Shown: positions 1 through 7,282, counted from the first letter of the stretch. The stretch is DNA of 10,535 nucleotides from Thermoflexales bacterium (GCA_015484715.1 WFUY01000524.1:1-10535); one strand, 5' to 3'. Program-made: numbers and translations. Notes: a model not told the origin generated them from the letters alone.

Positions 1-815
1 CCTACCACTCCGACGTCGTGCGGCAGAAGCAGATCCTCCGCTTCTACGCCCCCTTCCTGCGGCGGGTCTTGGCGGCCGCCGACCGCATCATCGCCACCAG
101 CCCCCACTACATCCGCACCTCCCCCTTTCTGAGCCGGGTGGCCGACCGGTGCACCGTCATCCCGCTGGGCGTGGACGTCGAGCGCTTCGCCCGAGTTCCC
201 CAAGGGGCCGGCGCCGCGCTGCGGGCACGGATCGGGCTGGACGGCCCCGCGCCTCCTCCCGTGCTCCTCTTCGTCGGCCGGCTCCGCTACTACAAGGGGC
301 TGGATGACCTGCTCCGGGCCCTCCCTCGCGTCCCCGATGCCCATCTGCTGGTCGTCGGCGACGGGCCGATGCGGGCCGAGTGGGAGACCTTGGCCCGGGA
401 GCTGGGGCTGGCGGATCGGGTGCACTTCCTGGGGGGTTTGCCCGACGCCGACCTGCCGGCCAGCTACGCCGTTGCCGACCTCTTCATCCTGCCGGCCAAC
501 GCCCGCGCCGAAGCCTTCGGTACCGTCCTCCTGGAGGCGATGGCCGCCGGCCTCCCCCTCATCTGCACCGAGGTGGGCTCTGGAACCTCCTTCGTCAACC
601 GCCACGGCGAGACAGGGCTGGTCGTCCCCCCTCGGGATCCGGCAGCTCTGGCCGCTGCTATCAACGCCCTGCTGGCCGATCCCGCCCGCCGCCGGGCGAT
701 GGGCGAGGCGGCTCAGAGGCGGGTACGCGAGCAGTTTACCGTCGAGCAGATGATCGCCCGGGTCGAGGCCCTCTACCATCAACTGCTGAACCGGCAGGGC
801 TTTTCAACGCTTTAA
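1..815 (+). CDS. GT4-family glycosyltransferase, 5' end outside the window
   Basis: This is the C-terminal part of a retaining GT-B glycosyltransferase of family GT4, which transfers a sugar from a nucleotide donor to a growing lipid-linked glycan at the cytoplasmic face of the membrane. The reading frame is open from base 3, before the first possible start (GTG at 18). The residues there, YHSDVV, match the conserved HSD segment that sits inside GT4 enzymes, so the true start is upstream. Counting from the GTG at 18, the C-terminal Rossmann domain begins at about residue 83 (LLFVGRLRYYKGLDDLL). It carries the EAFGTVLLE pattern (E165 and E173, the EX7E motif that contacts the donor) and then GSGTSFVNRHGETGLVV (188-203). 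It ends in TAA at 813-815, followed by a strong hairpin, so it probably belongs to a transcription unit separate from the next genes. Sugar specificity cannot be read from the sequence. Confidence 0.9.
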   Translation, partial: YHSDVVRQKQILRFYAPFLRRVLAAADRIIATSPHYIRTSPFLSRVADRCTVIPLGVDVERFARVPQGAGAALRARIGLDGPAPPPVLLFVGRLRYYKGLDDLLRALPRVPDAHLLVVGDGPMRAEWETLARELGLADRVHFLGGLPDADLPASYAVADLFILPANARAEAFGTVLLEAMAAGLPLICTEVGSGTSFVNRHGETGLVVPPRDPAALAAAINALLADPARRRAMGEAAQRRVREQFTVEQMIARVEALYHQLLNRQGFSTL

Positions 816-885
816 CCCTGGAGGTCCCCAGGGGCTAGAAAGCGGCCCTGAGAGGCCATATGCTCACCTTGGGGTTCCCCTCTTA

Positions 886-916
886 GGGGGCTCCCACGCT
901 CTGTGTGGGAGCCCCC
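886..916 (+). terminator. Strong stem-loop, probable terminator after the glycosyltransferase
   Basis: A perfect 12-bp stem (GGGGGCTCCCAC at 886-897 with GTGGGAGCCCCC at 905-916) encloses a 7-base loop. The following bases are GCTTTCC, so the T-tract is weak. The position, 70 bases past the glycosyltransferase stop and ahead of a new promoter, fits transcription termination. Two weaker hairpins precede it: CCCTGG/CCAGGG (816-821 with 828-833), directly after the stop, and CCCCT/AGGGG (877-881 with 885-889). The second shares bases 886-889 with the left arm of the main stem, so the two cannot form together. Confidence 0.6.
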
Positions 917-926
917 GCTTTCCGCA

Positions 927-961
927 CCCGGAGGGTGGAAACGAGGGAGGCCCGGAGGGTG
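927..961 (+). repeat. 11-base direct repeat CCCGGAGGGTG
   Basis: CCCGGAGGGTG occurs at 927-937 and again at 951-961, a centre spacing of 24 bases, just upstream of the promoter at 997-1025. It could be a tandem regulator site or a chance repeat in GC-rich DNA. Confidence 0.4.
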
Positions 962-968
962 ACTACTC

Positions 969-988
969 CTTGTGGGTAATCATCCCAC
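969..988 (+). promoter_or_regulatory. Dyad motif TGTGGGTAATCA, copy 1 (operator-like)
   Basis: CTTGTGGGTAATCA (969-982) is identical over 14 bases to the reverse complement of 10344-10357. Its last 10 bases, TGGGTAATCA, recur at 10483-10492. Here the core is flanked by GTGGG (972-976) and CCCAC (984-988), giving dyad symmetry of the sort bound by a dimeric protein. A degraded inverted copy, GGTGACTACTCC, lies at 958-969 and matches the other copies at 9 of 12 bases. The motif ends about 14 bases before the -35 box of the operon promoter, a position suited to an activator or another upstream-bound regulator. The binding role is inferred. Confidence 0.5.
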
Positions 989-996
989 CACCCCGC

Positions 997-1025
997 CTGA
1001 CTATTGGGGAGGGATGTGCTATAAT
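997..1025 (+). promoter_or_regulatory. Sigma-70-type promoter with extended -10 for the MNT/HEPT-glycan operon
   Basis: The -10 box TATAAT (1020-1025) is a perfect consensus and is preceded by TGC (1017-1019), the extended -10 element. Seventeen bases upstream lies CTGACT (997-1002), a 4/6 match to TTGACA. Transcription should start near 1031-1033. That puts the GGAGG ribosome-binding site (1031-1035) almost at the 5' end of the transcript and leaves a leader of only about 12 bases before the ATG at 1044. No other promoter this good is visible before 10296, so it may drive the whole operon. Confidence 0.75.
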
Positions 1026-1043
1026 ATCCGGGAGGATACCACG

Positions 1044-1403
1044 ATGGGGTTCGATACATCTCTGTGGGACAACGTGCTGGCCCGGCGGCGGGCGGCTCTG
1101 GAGCGGGAGCGTAGAGCATTGCTCGACCAGATCTTCCGTCTTCTGGACGAGCACGGAGCCCGGTACGGCATCCGTCGGGCCTACATCTTTGGTTCGGTCA
1201 CCAAGCCGGGCAGTTTTACGGAGGCGTCGGATGTGGACATTGGGGTGGAAGGGATAGACCCTGAGCGGTTCTGCGAGGCCATCGGTCACTTCGCCTCCCT
1301 CTTGGGCCGGGAGGTGGACCTGATCGAACTCCAACGCTGTCCTTTCGCCCATCGGATACGGGAGCGAGGAATCCTATGGACCGGGCAACCTTCGTCCTCC
1401 TGA
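1044..1403 (+). CDS. MNT-type minimal nucleotidyltransferase (antitoxin-like)
   Basis: A 119-residue protein of the minimal nucleotidyltransferase (MNT, NTP_transf_2) family. In studied pairs, MntA adds AMP units to the active-site tyrosine of the HepT RNase next door and thereby silences it. The catalytic signature is present: G50-S51 followed by D63-V-D65 (GSVTKPGSFTEASDVDIGVEG, split by about ten residues as usual) and a third acidic residue D92 in REVDLIEL. A charged helix at 10-40 precedes the fold. The ATG at 1044 is chosen because GGAGG (1031-1035) sits 8 bases ahead and the promoter's -10 box ends at 1025. A longer in-frame reading from 972 would run through the promoter. The gene overlaps the next by 28 bases. 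AMPylation of the partner is inferred from family knowledge, not shown here. Confidence 0.85.
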   Translation: MGFDTSLWDNVLARRRAALERERRALLDQIFRLLDEHGARYGIRRAYIFGSVTKPGSFTEASDVDIGVEGIDPERFCEAIGHFASLLGREVDLIELQRCPFAHRIRERGILWTGQPSSS

Positions 1404-1858
1404 AATCGGACCTTCAGGACCAGATGGCACTCATTGAAGCCGTCTACGAGACGTTGGAGAAGCGGGCTGCCCGGCTACAGCCCGACGATGAGGCAAGCCT
1501 GGAAAGCTTGGCCTACCAGTTGCACAATCTGTACAACGCTGTCGAGGACCTCTTAAAGCTGGTGGCTGCCTGCTTTGAGAACCAAATCACCGATGTAGCC
1601 CGCTGGCATGTCGCCTTGCTGCGGCGGATGCAGCACGAGATTCCTGGGGTGCGCCCTGCCCTTCTCTCGGAGGACAGCTATCGCCTGCTCAACACGTTAA
1701 GGGGGTTCCGCCACTTCTTCCGGCACGCTTATGCGGTTCCCCTCGACTATGACCAGCTTCGGGTGAACCTGGAGAGAGCGCGGCAGCTTCGCCCCGTACT
1801 TCGGCAGGACGTCCAGCGATTCCTGCGTCAGCTTGAGAAAGCGATTCGGGAGGAGTGA
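1376..1858 (+). CDS. HEPT-type (HEPN-fold) RNase toxin partner of the MNT protein
   Basis: A 160-residue, mostly helical protein. The HepT/HEPN signature RX4HXY is complete near the C-terminus: R112, H117 and Y119 in RGFRHFFRHAY. In characterised HepT toxins the R and H form the RNase site and the Y is the residue AMPylated by MntA. The ATG at 1376 has GAGG at 1366-1369 and lies 28 bases inside the end of the MNT gene, an overlap implying coupled translation and a fixed pair. The order is antitoxin-like gene first. The stop TGA (1856-1858) shares its A with the ATG of the next gene, so the toxin-like gene is also coupled to a sugar-nucleotide gene. Family membership is strong. Toxicity, and whether this is a free-standing TA pair or a regulator of the operon, is not known. 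Confidence 0.85.
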   Translation: MDRATFVLLKSDLQDQMALIEAVYETLEKRAARLQPDDEASLESLAYQLHNLYNAVEDLLKLVAACFENQITDVARWHVALLRRMQHEIPGVRPALLSEDSYRLLNTLRGFRHFFRHAYAVPLDYDQLRVNLERARQLRPVLRQDVQRFLRQLEKAIREE

Positions 1859-2823
1859 TGCAGATTTTGGTAACGGGAGGGGCCGGCTTCATCGGCTCTC
1901 ATCTGGTGGACCGGCTCTTGGACGAAGGCCATCGGGTTACCGTGCTAGATGACCTCTCCACGGGAACGGTGGACAACATCGCCCACCACTTGGGGAGCGA
2001 CCGCTTCCGCTTGGTCGTGGGCTCCATCCTCGACAGAGCCACGCTGGAGCCCCTGGTGCAACAGGCCGACCAGATCTACCATCTGGCCGCCCTCGTCGGC
2101 GTGAAGCGGGTGGTGGATGATCCGCTGACCGGGATCCTGACCAACGTGCAGGGGACGGAAAACGTCCTGGCCCTGGCTTACAAATACTGGGTGCCGGTGC
2201 TCATCGCCTCCAGCTCCGAAGTCTACGGCAAGTCGGTGGACCTCCCCTTCCGGGAGGACGGAGAGATCGTACTCGGACCGACCACGGTCCCTCGCTGGTC
2301 CTACGCCCACAGCAAAGCATTGGACGAACATTTGGCCCTGGCCTACGCCCGCAAGGGATTGCCCGTCGTCATCGTCCGCTACTTCAACGCCTATGGCCCC
2401 CGCACCGATCCCCGAGGCTACGGCAGCGTGGTCGCCCGGTTCATCGCCCAGGCGCTGCGGGGAGACCCCATCACGGTCTATGATGACGGGCAGCAGACCC
2501 GTTGCTTCACCTATGTGGCCGACACGGTTTGGGGGACGATCCTGGCTGCTCAGACGCCTAAAGCCCAAGGCCAGGTCTTTAACATCGGTCGTGACCAGGA
2601 GACCTCTATCCTGGAGCTGGCCCGGCTCGTCCGCCGGATGACCGGCTCGACTTCGGAGATCGTGCACATCCCCTATCGGGATGCCTACGGACCGAATTTC
2701 GAAGAAAGTCGCCGACGGGTGCCTGACACCCGCCGTGCCCGAGAGGTGCTGGGATTTCAAGCGGGCACCTCGTTGGAGGACGGGTTGAAGGCAACCATCG
2801 CCTGGTTCCAAGAGAGAGGGTAG
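1858..2823 (+). CDS. Extended SDR sugar-nucleotide epimerase/dehydratase/decarboxylase
   Basis: A 321-residue NAD-dependent extended SDR enzyme acting on a nucleotide sugar in the cytoplasm. The N-terminal Rossmann motif is GGAGFIG (7-13), followed by acidic residues D31-D32 for the adenine ribose of NAD. The catalytic set is S118-S120 (ASSSEVYG) and Y149-K153 (YAHSK), and RYFNAYGPR (174-182) shapes the sugar pocket. The segment GPTTVPRWSYAHSKALDE resembles the RWxYxxSK region of the ArnA/UDP-glucuronate decarboxylase branch more than that of plain GalE enzymes. A UDP-xylose-type or related product is therefore possible, but 4-epimerase or dehydratase activity cannot be excluded. The ATG at 1858 is chosen over the adjacent GTG at 1855 because GGAGG (1849-1853) would be too close to the GTG. 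It overlaps the HEPT stop by one base, and only one base separates its TAG from the next ATG. Confidence 0.85.
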   Translation: MQILVTGGAGFIGSHLVDRLLDEGHRVTVLDDLSTGTVDNIAHHLGSDRFRLVVGSILDRATLEPLVQQADQIYHLAALVGVKRVVDDPLTGILTNVQGTENVLALAYKYWVPVLIASSSEVYGKSVDLPFREDGEIVLGPTTVPRWSYAHSKALDEHLALAYARKGLPVVIVRYFNAYGPRTDPRGYGSVVARFIAQALRGDPITVYDDGQQTRCFTYVADTVWGTILAAQTPKAQGQVFNIGRDQETSILELARLVRRMTGSTSEIVHIPYRDAYGPNFEESRRRVPDTRRAREVLGFQAGTSLEDGLKATIAWFQERG

Positions 2824-2824
2824 G

Positions 2825-5800
2825 ATGTCTACGAAGCTAAGCGTCTGGTGTGATAAGGTCATCGAGGCCGGCTGGCTGGCCGCGTTGGTCATTGCCCCCC
2901 TCTTCTTCAACGTCCACTCCAGCCGCGTCTTTGAGCCCGATAAACTAACCCTGGTTCGTTCCATCGCCGTAATCATGGCCGCAGCCTGGCTGGTGCGGTG
3001 GGCCGAGGAGCGCAGCAGTGGAAAATCGGGAGGCCGCCTCAATCTCCGCACGCCGCTGGTCCTGCCTACTTTGCTCCTGGTCATCGCCTACCTCATCAGC
3101 ACCCTCTTCTCGGTCACGCCCCGGGTCAGCCTGTGGGGGTCCTACCAGCGGCTTCAGGGGACTTACACCACCTTTTCCTACATCGTCATCTTCTTGCTCC
3201 TCTTGGAGGGATTGCGCCGTCGAGAGCAGGTAGATCGCCTTATCAACACCGTCATCGTCACCAGCCTGCCCATCGCCTTCTACGGGCTGATCCAGCACTA
3301 CGCCATTGATCCGCTTCCCTGGGGTGGAGATGTCACCAAGCGGGTGGCCGCCAATATGGGCAACGCCATCTTCATCGCTGCCTACCTGATTATGGCCTTC
3401 TTCCTCACCTTGGGGCGGGTGGTCCAGAGCTTCGTCGTCATCCTCACCGAGGAGGCCGAGTCGTCGCTGGAGGCGACGATGGAGATCCTTCGGGCTTCGG
3501 CTTACATTTTCATCCTGCTCATCCAGGTGGTCACCATCTACTTCAGTCAGAGTCGAGGTCCCTGGCTGGGGTGGGCGGCCGGCCTCTTTGCCTTTGCCCT
3601 CTTCGGATTGCTGACCCTGCGTCGCCTGGCAGCGGACCAAGGTCCGCTCACCTTCCAGGACGTGGTCGAGGCGCTGCTGACGATGCTCGGCAGCACCATT
3701 CTGGGCGCCGGCCTGTTGATGGGGCTCTTCCTGATGGCCCAGGCCGTGGGGCGGATGACGATGAATACGACGATGCGCCTGATGGCTCTGACGATGGGCG
3801 GGATCTTTGGAGGAGCCCTGGTCATCTTGGCCCTGGCCGCCTTCCGACGGACCTGGAAGTGGCTCTGGCTGAGTTGGATCCTGCAGACGATGGCCGTCGC
3901 AGGCTTCCTGGTTGTCTTCAACCTGCCCTCGACCCCTCTGGAGCCGCTGCGGGAGGCCCCCTACGTGGGCCGGCTGGGGAAGATCTTGGAAACCGAGACG
4001 GGGACGGGCAAGGTCCGCGTCCTCATCTGGCAGGGAGCCCTCCGCCTCTTCCTCCCCCACGAGCCCATCGTCTACCCCGATGGCACGCCCGATCGCTGGA
4101 ACTTCCTGCGCCCCCTCATCGGCTACGGTCCCGAGGCGATGTACGTGGCCTACAACCGCTTCTACCCACCCGATCTGGCCCACTATGAGGCCCGCAATGC
4201 CTCTCCCGACCGTTCGCACAACGAGACCTTCGATGCCCTGATCATCACCGGGCTCCTGGGCTACCTGGCCGAGGAACTTCTGTTCCTGAGCGTCTTCTAC
4301 TATGGCCTGAAGTGGTTGGGATGGATTCGCTCCCGACGACAGCGGAACTTCTACCTGCTCTTCTTCATCGGCGGCGGTGTGATCGGGGTGGTCATCTCCG
4401 TGCTCTTGGGCAAGCCCTACTTTCTGGGTGTAGGAGCTCCCTTTGGGCAGATTGCCGGCCTGATCCTCTACCTGATCGGCCACGCCCTCTTCGTCCGCCA
4501 GACCGAGGAGGCCAGGGATATGGATCGGCTGATCCTAATCCTGAGCCTGTTGGCCGCCGTTATGGCTCACTTCGTCGAAATCCACTTTGGCATCGCCATC
4601 GCGGCCACCCGAACTTACTTCTGGGCCTTCGCCGGCCTGATGGTCGTGGTGGGCCAGGGGATGCTTCAGGACCGGGTTGCCGAAGCTCCCGAAAAGGTGC
4701 CCGAGCCGGAGTCGGCGGCACCACCCAAGACACGCCGTAGTCGTCGCCGCCGCCGACCGTCGGCCGGTGGTCCAGCCCGCCCTCGCCGCGTCGGTCCCTC
4801 CACCGCAGGCTGGTTGATGCCGGTGCTGGCCGTGTCCCTGGTTTTGGGTCTGATCCTGGCGACGTTGGCCTACGACTTCATCACTACCAATGCGATGACG
4901 CCTGATGTGCGCCAGCAGACGACGGCCACCGAAGTGCTCCGCTACGCCTTCACCGTCCTGCCCCCGGGCCAGGGGAGGAAGGTCCAGACCACCTCGCCGA
5001 TGGTGCTGCTGATGTTCACCCTCACCTGGCTCTTGGGAGGGCTTCTCTTCGTGGCCGATATGGTGCGACAAGGGCGCTTTCAGAGCCGGGAGGGCGACCT
5101 TGTGCCGGCCGTCCTGATCCTACTGGGCAGTTCGCTGGCCCTGGGGCTGGGATTTGCCCTCTACGATGCCGGCCTCCAGGCCTCCATCGCCCGCACCATC
5201 CTTCCCCAGCAGGACCCCGCTATGGCCATTCGAATGCTGGTCCAAGTGGCAGGTCGTGTTGGTAGCCTGCTGACCGGCTTCTATCTCTTCGTGGGCCTCT
5301 ACCTGGCGGCTATGGGAGCGGTGCTGGTGGCGGAGCGTCGGACCCCTCCCCTCGTCGCCCAACCGTGGGGCTTGGCCATCTTCATCCCGGCCCTGTTGGT
5401 CGCCCTCGTCGTCGTCGCCCAGACCAATCTGCGGGTCATCCAGGCCGACATCTACTACAAGCAAGGGGAGCCCTGGAACCGAAGTGGGCAGTGGGATGCA
5501 GCGCTGGCCCACTTCAAACAGGCGATCCGCCTCGCGCCCAACGAGGACTTCTACTACCTCTGGACGGGCTCGGCCTTTCTGGAGAAGTCGAAACAGGCGC
5601 CGACGGATTACCGTATCCTGCCGGACAGCCCAACCCTTTCGGCGGTTCTGGACCTCTCCATTGAAGATACAGGGCGCTTGAGCCGGGTAGACCTGCTGGT
5701 CGCGGCCGAGACCGTCCTCAAGCGTGCTCGCGAGATCAACCCTTTGAACACGGACCACTCGGCCAACCTGGCCCGTCTCTACAAGAACTGGGCCGATATG

Positions 5801-6739
5801 GCAAAGGGGGAGGAGCGGCAGAAGCTTGTCCAGAAATCCATTGCCGAGTATGAAACGGCGTTGACCCTCAGCCCCAACGCCGCTCATCTGTGGAATGAAC
5901 TGGCTATTGACTACCTTTACCTGCTAGGAGAGCCGGAAAAAGCGCGAGCGTTGATAGAACACTCTCTCTCCCTGGATGACCGTTTTGACCAAACTTATAT
6001 GATCCTGGGGGACTTCTACCTGACCGAGGGCAAGACAGAAGATGCCCTGGCTGCCTACCAGAAGGCTCTGGAAGTCAACCCCCGTCTGACCAACGTCTAC
6101 CTGAACGTGGCCCGTCTCTATCAGCAGCAAGGGGAGATCACCAAGGCGATCCAGACCTACCAGGAGGCCCTGGCGCGCAAGCCCAAGTTCCCCGAGGCTC
6201 ACTACAGCCTGGGGCAGCTTTACGAGAGCCAAGGAGAGCGCGAGCAGGCCATTCTGGCCTACCAGCAGGCGGTGGAGCAGGCCCCCAAGCGGGTGGAGTA
6301 CCGAATCGCCCTGGCCAACTTGCTGGCTCAGGAGGGCCAGTTCTCCGAAGCTCTCCGGCACGTCCAGGCCGCGCTGGAGCAGGCTCCTGACGATCCGTTG
6401 CTCCGCCGCAGCGCCGCTATCCTTCAGGCCCAGATGGGGCGGTTGGAGCAGGCTATTGCCGAGGGAGAGCGGGCCTACCAGCTCGCCCCTACCGATCCCA
6501 GCATCTTGAACCTGCTGGCGGACCTCTACCGTCAGAAGCTGGCCCTGAATCCCCAGGCGGCCGATGCCTGGAGCACCCACTGGAAGCTGGCCCAGGTCTA
6601 CCAGGGGCTGGGGCGCTACCAGGATGGGTTGAACGAGGCGACCACCGCCTACCAGATGGCCCCGCCGGAGCAGCGGCCGGCCCTGGAGCAGCTCATCCAG
6701 CAGCTTCAAGGCCAGGCGGAGGCCTCGGGTGGGGGATAG
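2825..6739 (+). CDS. Giant O-antigen polymerase/ligase-like membrane protein with C-terminal TPR domain
   Basis: This 1304-residue integral membrane protein is far longer than the roughly 400-450 residues of ordinary Wzy or WaaL proteins. Residues 15-610 hold many hydrophobic helices with Wzy_C/ligase hallmarks: NMGNAIFIAAYLIMA (177-191), SQSRGPWLGW (241-250), and RSHNETFDALIITGLLGYLAEE (463-484) with H465 on the presumed outer loop. A basic, proline-rich linker (about 637-657, RSRRRRRPSAGGPARPRR) follows. Five further membrane helices lie at roughly 662-682, 726-745, 758-782, 810-836 and 848-866. From about 870 to the end there are about eight to nine TPR-like units such as EDALAAYQKALEVNP (1072-1086) and EQAILAYQQAVEQAP (1140-1154). 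The likely role is polymerising lipid-linked repeat units, or passing finished glycan to an acceptor, on the outer face, with the TPR tail as protein docking surface. Polymerase cannot be separated from ligase here. It starts one base after the SDR gene. Confidence 0.85.
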   Translation: MSTKLSVWCDKVIEAGWLAALVIAPLFFNVHSSRVFEPDKLTLVRSIAVIMAAAWLVRWAEERSSGKSGGRLNLRTPLVLPTLLLVIAYLISTLFSVTPRVSLWGSYQRLQGTYTTFSYIVIFLLLLEGLRRREQVDRLINTVIVTSLPIAFYGLIQHYAIDPLPWGGDVTKRVAANMGNAIFIAAYLIMAFFLTLGRVVQSFVVILTEEAESSLEATMEILRASAYIFILLIQVVTIYFSQSRGPWLGWAAGLFAFALFGLLTLRRLAADQGPLTFQDVVEALLTMLGSTILGAGLLMGLFLMAQAVGRMTMNTTMRLMALTMGGIFGGALVILALAAFRRTWKWLWLSWILQTMAVAGFLVVFNLPSTPLEPLREAPYVGRLGKILETETGTGKVRVLIWQGALRLFLPHEPIVYPDGTPDRWNFLRPLIGYGPEAMYVAYNRFYPPDLAHYEARNASPDRSHNETFDALIITGLLGYLAEELLFLSVFYYGLKWLGWIRSRRQRNFYLLFFIGGGVIGVVISVLLGKPYFLGVGAPFGQIAGLILYLIGHALFVRQTEEARDMDRLILILSLLAAVMAHFVEIHFGIAIAATRTYFWAFAGLMVVVGQGMLQDRVAEAPEKVPEPESAAPPKTRRSRRRRRPSAGGPARPRRVGPSTAGWLMPVLAVSLVLGLILATLAYDFITTNAMTPDVRQQTTATEVLRYAFTVLPPGQGRKVQTTSPMVLLMFTLTWLLGGLLFVADMVRQGRFQSREGDLVPAVLILLGSSLALGLGFALYDAGLQASIARTILPQQDPAMAIRMLVQVAGRVGSLLTGFYLFVGLYLAAMGAVLVAERRTPPLVAQPWGLAIFIPALLVALVVVAQTNLRVIQADIYYKQGEPWNRSGQWDAALAHFKQAIRLAPNEDFYYLWTGSAFLEKSKQAPTDYRILPDSPTLSAVLDLSIEDTGRLSRVDLLVAAETVLKRAREINPLNTDHSANLARLYKNWADMAKGEERQKLVQKSIAEYETALTLSPNAAHLWNELAIDYLYLLGEPEKARALIEHSLSLDDRFDQTYMILGDFYLTEGKTEDALAAYQKALEVNPRLTNVYLNVARLYQQQGEITKAIQTYQEALARKPKFPEAHYSLGQLYESQGEREQAILAYQQAVEQAPKRVEYRIALANLLAQEGQFSEALRHVQAALEQAPDDPLLRRSAAILQAQMGRLEQAIAEGERAYQLAPTDPSILNLLADLYRQKLALNPQAADAWSTHWKLAQVYQGLGRYQDGLNEATTAYQMAPPEQRPALEQLIQQLQGQAEASGGG

Positions 6740-6763
6740 CTTACTGCATTGGAGGGGAAGCCG

Positions 6764-7282
6764 GTGCATCGCCCGGATTTGGACACCACGGCCCTAAACG
6801 AAACCTACAGGGAACTGGCTCTCGCCTACACAGAGGCCCTGAAGGACCACCTGGGAGATGACTTGGTTGCCGTTGTCCTCTTTGGATCGGTGGCACGCGG
6901 GGAGGCCGGCCCTCAGTCCGACATTGACCTGCTGGTCATTGCCTCCAACTTGCCCGAGGGTCGGCTAGCCCGGCATCGCTGCCTGGAGAAGGCCGACGCC
7001 GCGCTGGACGCGCGGTTGCGGGACCTGCGCCGGCAAGGCATCCTGACCGACTTCTCCCCGCTGCTGAAAACCCCCGAAGAAGCCGCCCGCTTGACGCCCC
7101 TTTACTTCGACCTGGTGGAGGACGCCTTGATTCTCTACGAGCGGGAGGGCTTCTTCTCCGCCGTCTTGGAGCGCCTTCGGGCCTCCTTTCAGCGCCTTGG
7201 AGCCCGTCGGATCCAACGGGGCAGGATACGTTACTGGGAACTCAAACCCGATTACATCTACGGTGAGGTTTTCGAGATATGA
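6764..7282 (+). CDS. Orphan MNT-type nucleotidyltransferase
   Basis: A 172-residue protein with the nucleotidyltransferase signature G41-S42 then D53-I-D55 (GSVARGEAGPQSDIDLLVIA) and a possible third acidic residue, D96, in GILTDFSPL. The C-terminus, RYWELKPDYIYGEVFEI, looks like the tail of the nucleotidyltransferases usually found beside HEPN-domain proteins. No HEPN/HepT gene lies next to it here. The start is taken as GTG at 6764 because GGAGG (6751-6755) sits 8 bases upstream; the in-frame TTG at 6749 has no good site. It lies 24 bases after the polymerase gene and 24 bases before the phosphoglycosyl transferase gene, so it is embedded in the operon. Nucleotidyl transfer to a protein or small-molecule target is expected from the family, but the target is unknown. 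It resembles the protein at 1044-1403 only in fold and motif. Confidence 0.8.
   Translation: MHRPDLDTTALNETYRELALAYTEALKDHLGDDLVAVVLFGSVARGEAGPQSDIDLLVIASNLPEGRLARHRCLEKADAALDARLRDLRRQGILTDFSPLLKTPEEAARLTPLYFDLVEDALILYEREGFFSAVLERLRASFQRLGARRIQRGRIRYWELKPDYIYGEVFEI

Noticed and set aside
18..20. GTG at 18 as the true start of the glycosyltransferase
   Set aside because: The frame is open to the window edge, and the residues before it (YHSDV) belong to the conserved GT4 HSD segment. About a third of the protein would also be missing.
972..1043. Earlier in-frame start for the MNT gene at 972
   Set aside because: The region contains the -35 and -10 boxes of the promoter, so it is not transcribed from it, and there is no ribosome-binding site before 972.
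1945..3084. A 379-codon open frame on the - strand
   Set aside because: It runs opposite the SDR gene and the start of the polymerase gene, crossing a gene boundary, and no family motif is present.
2945..4483. A 512-codon open frame on the - strand
   Set aside because: It mirrors the membrane domain of the polymerase/ligase gene and has skewed composition with no domain. It is a codon-bias shadow.
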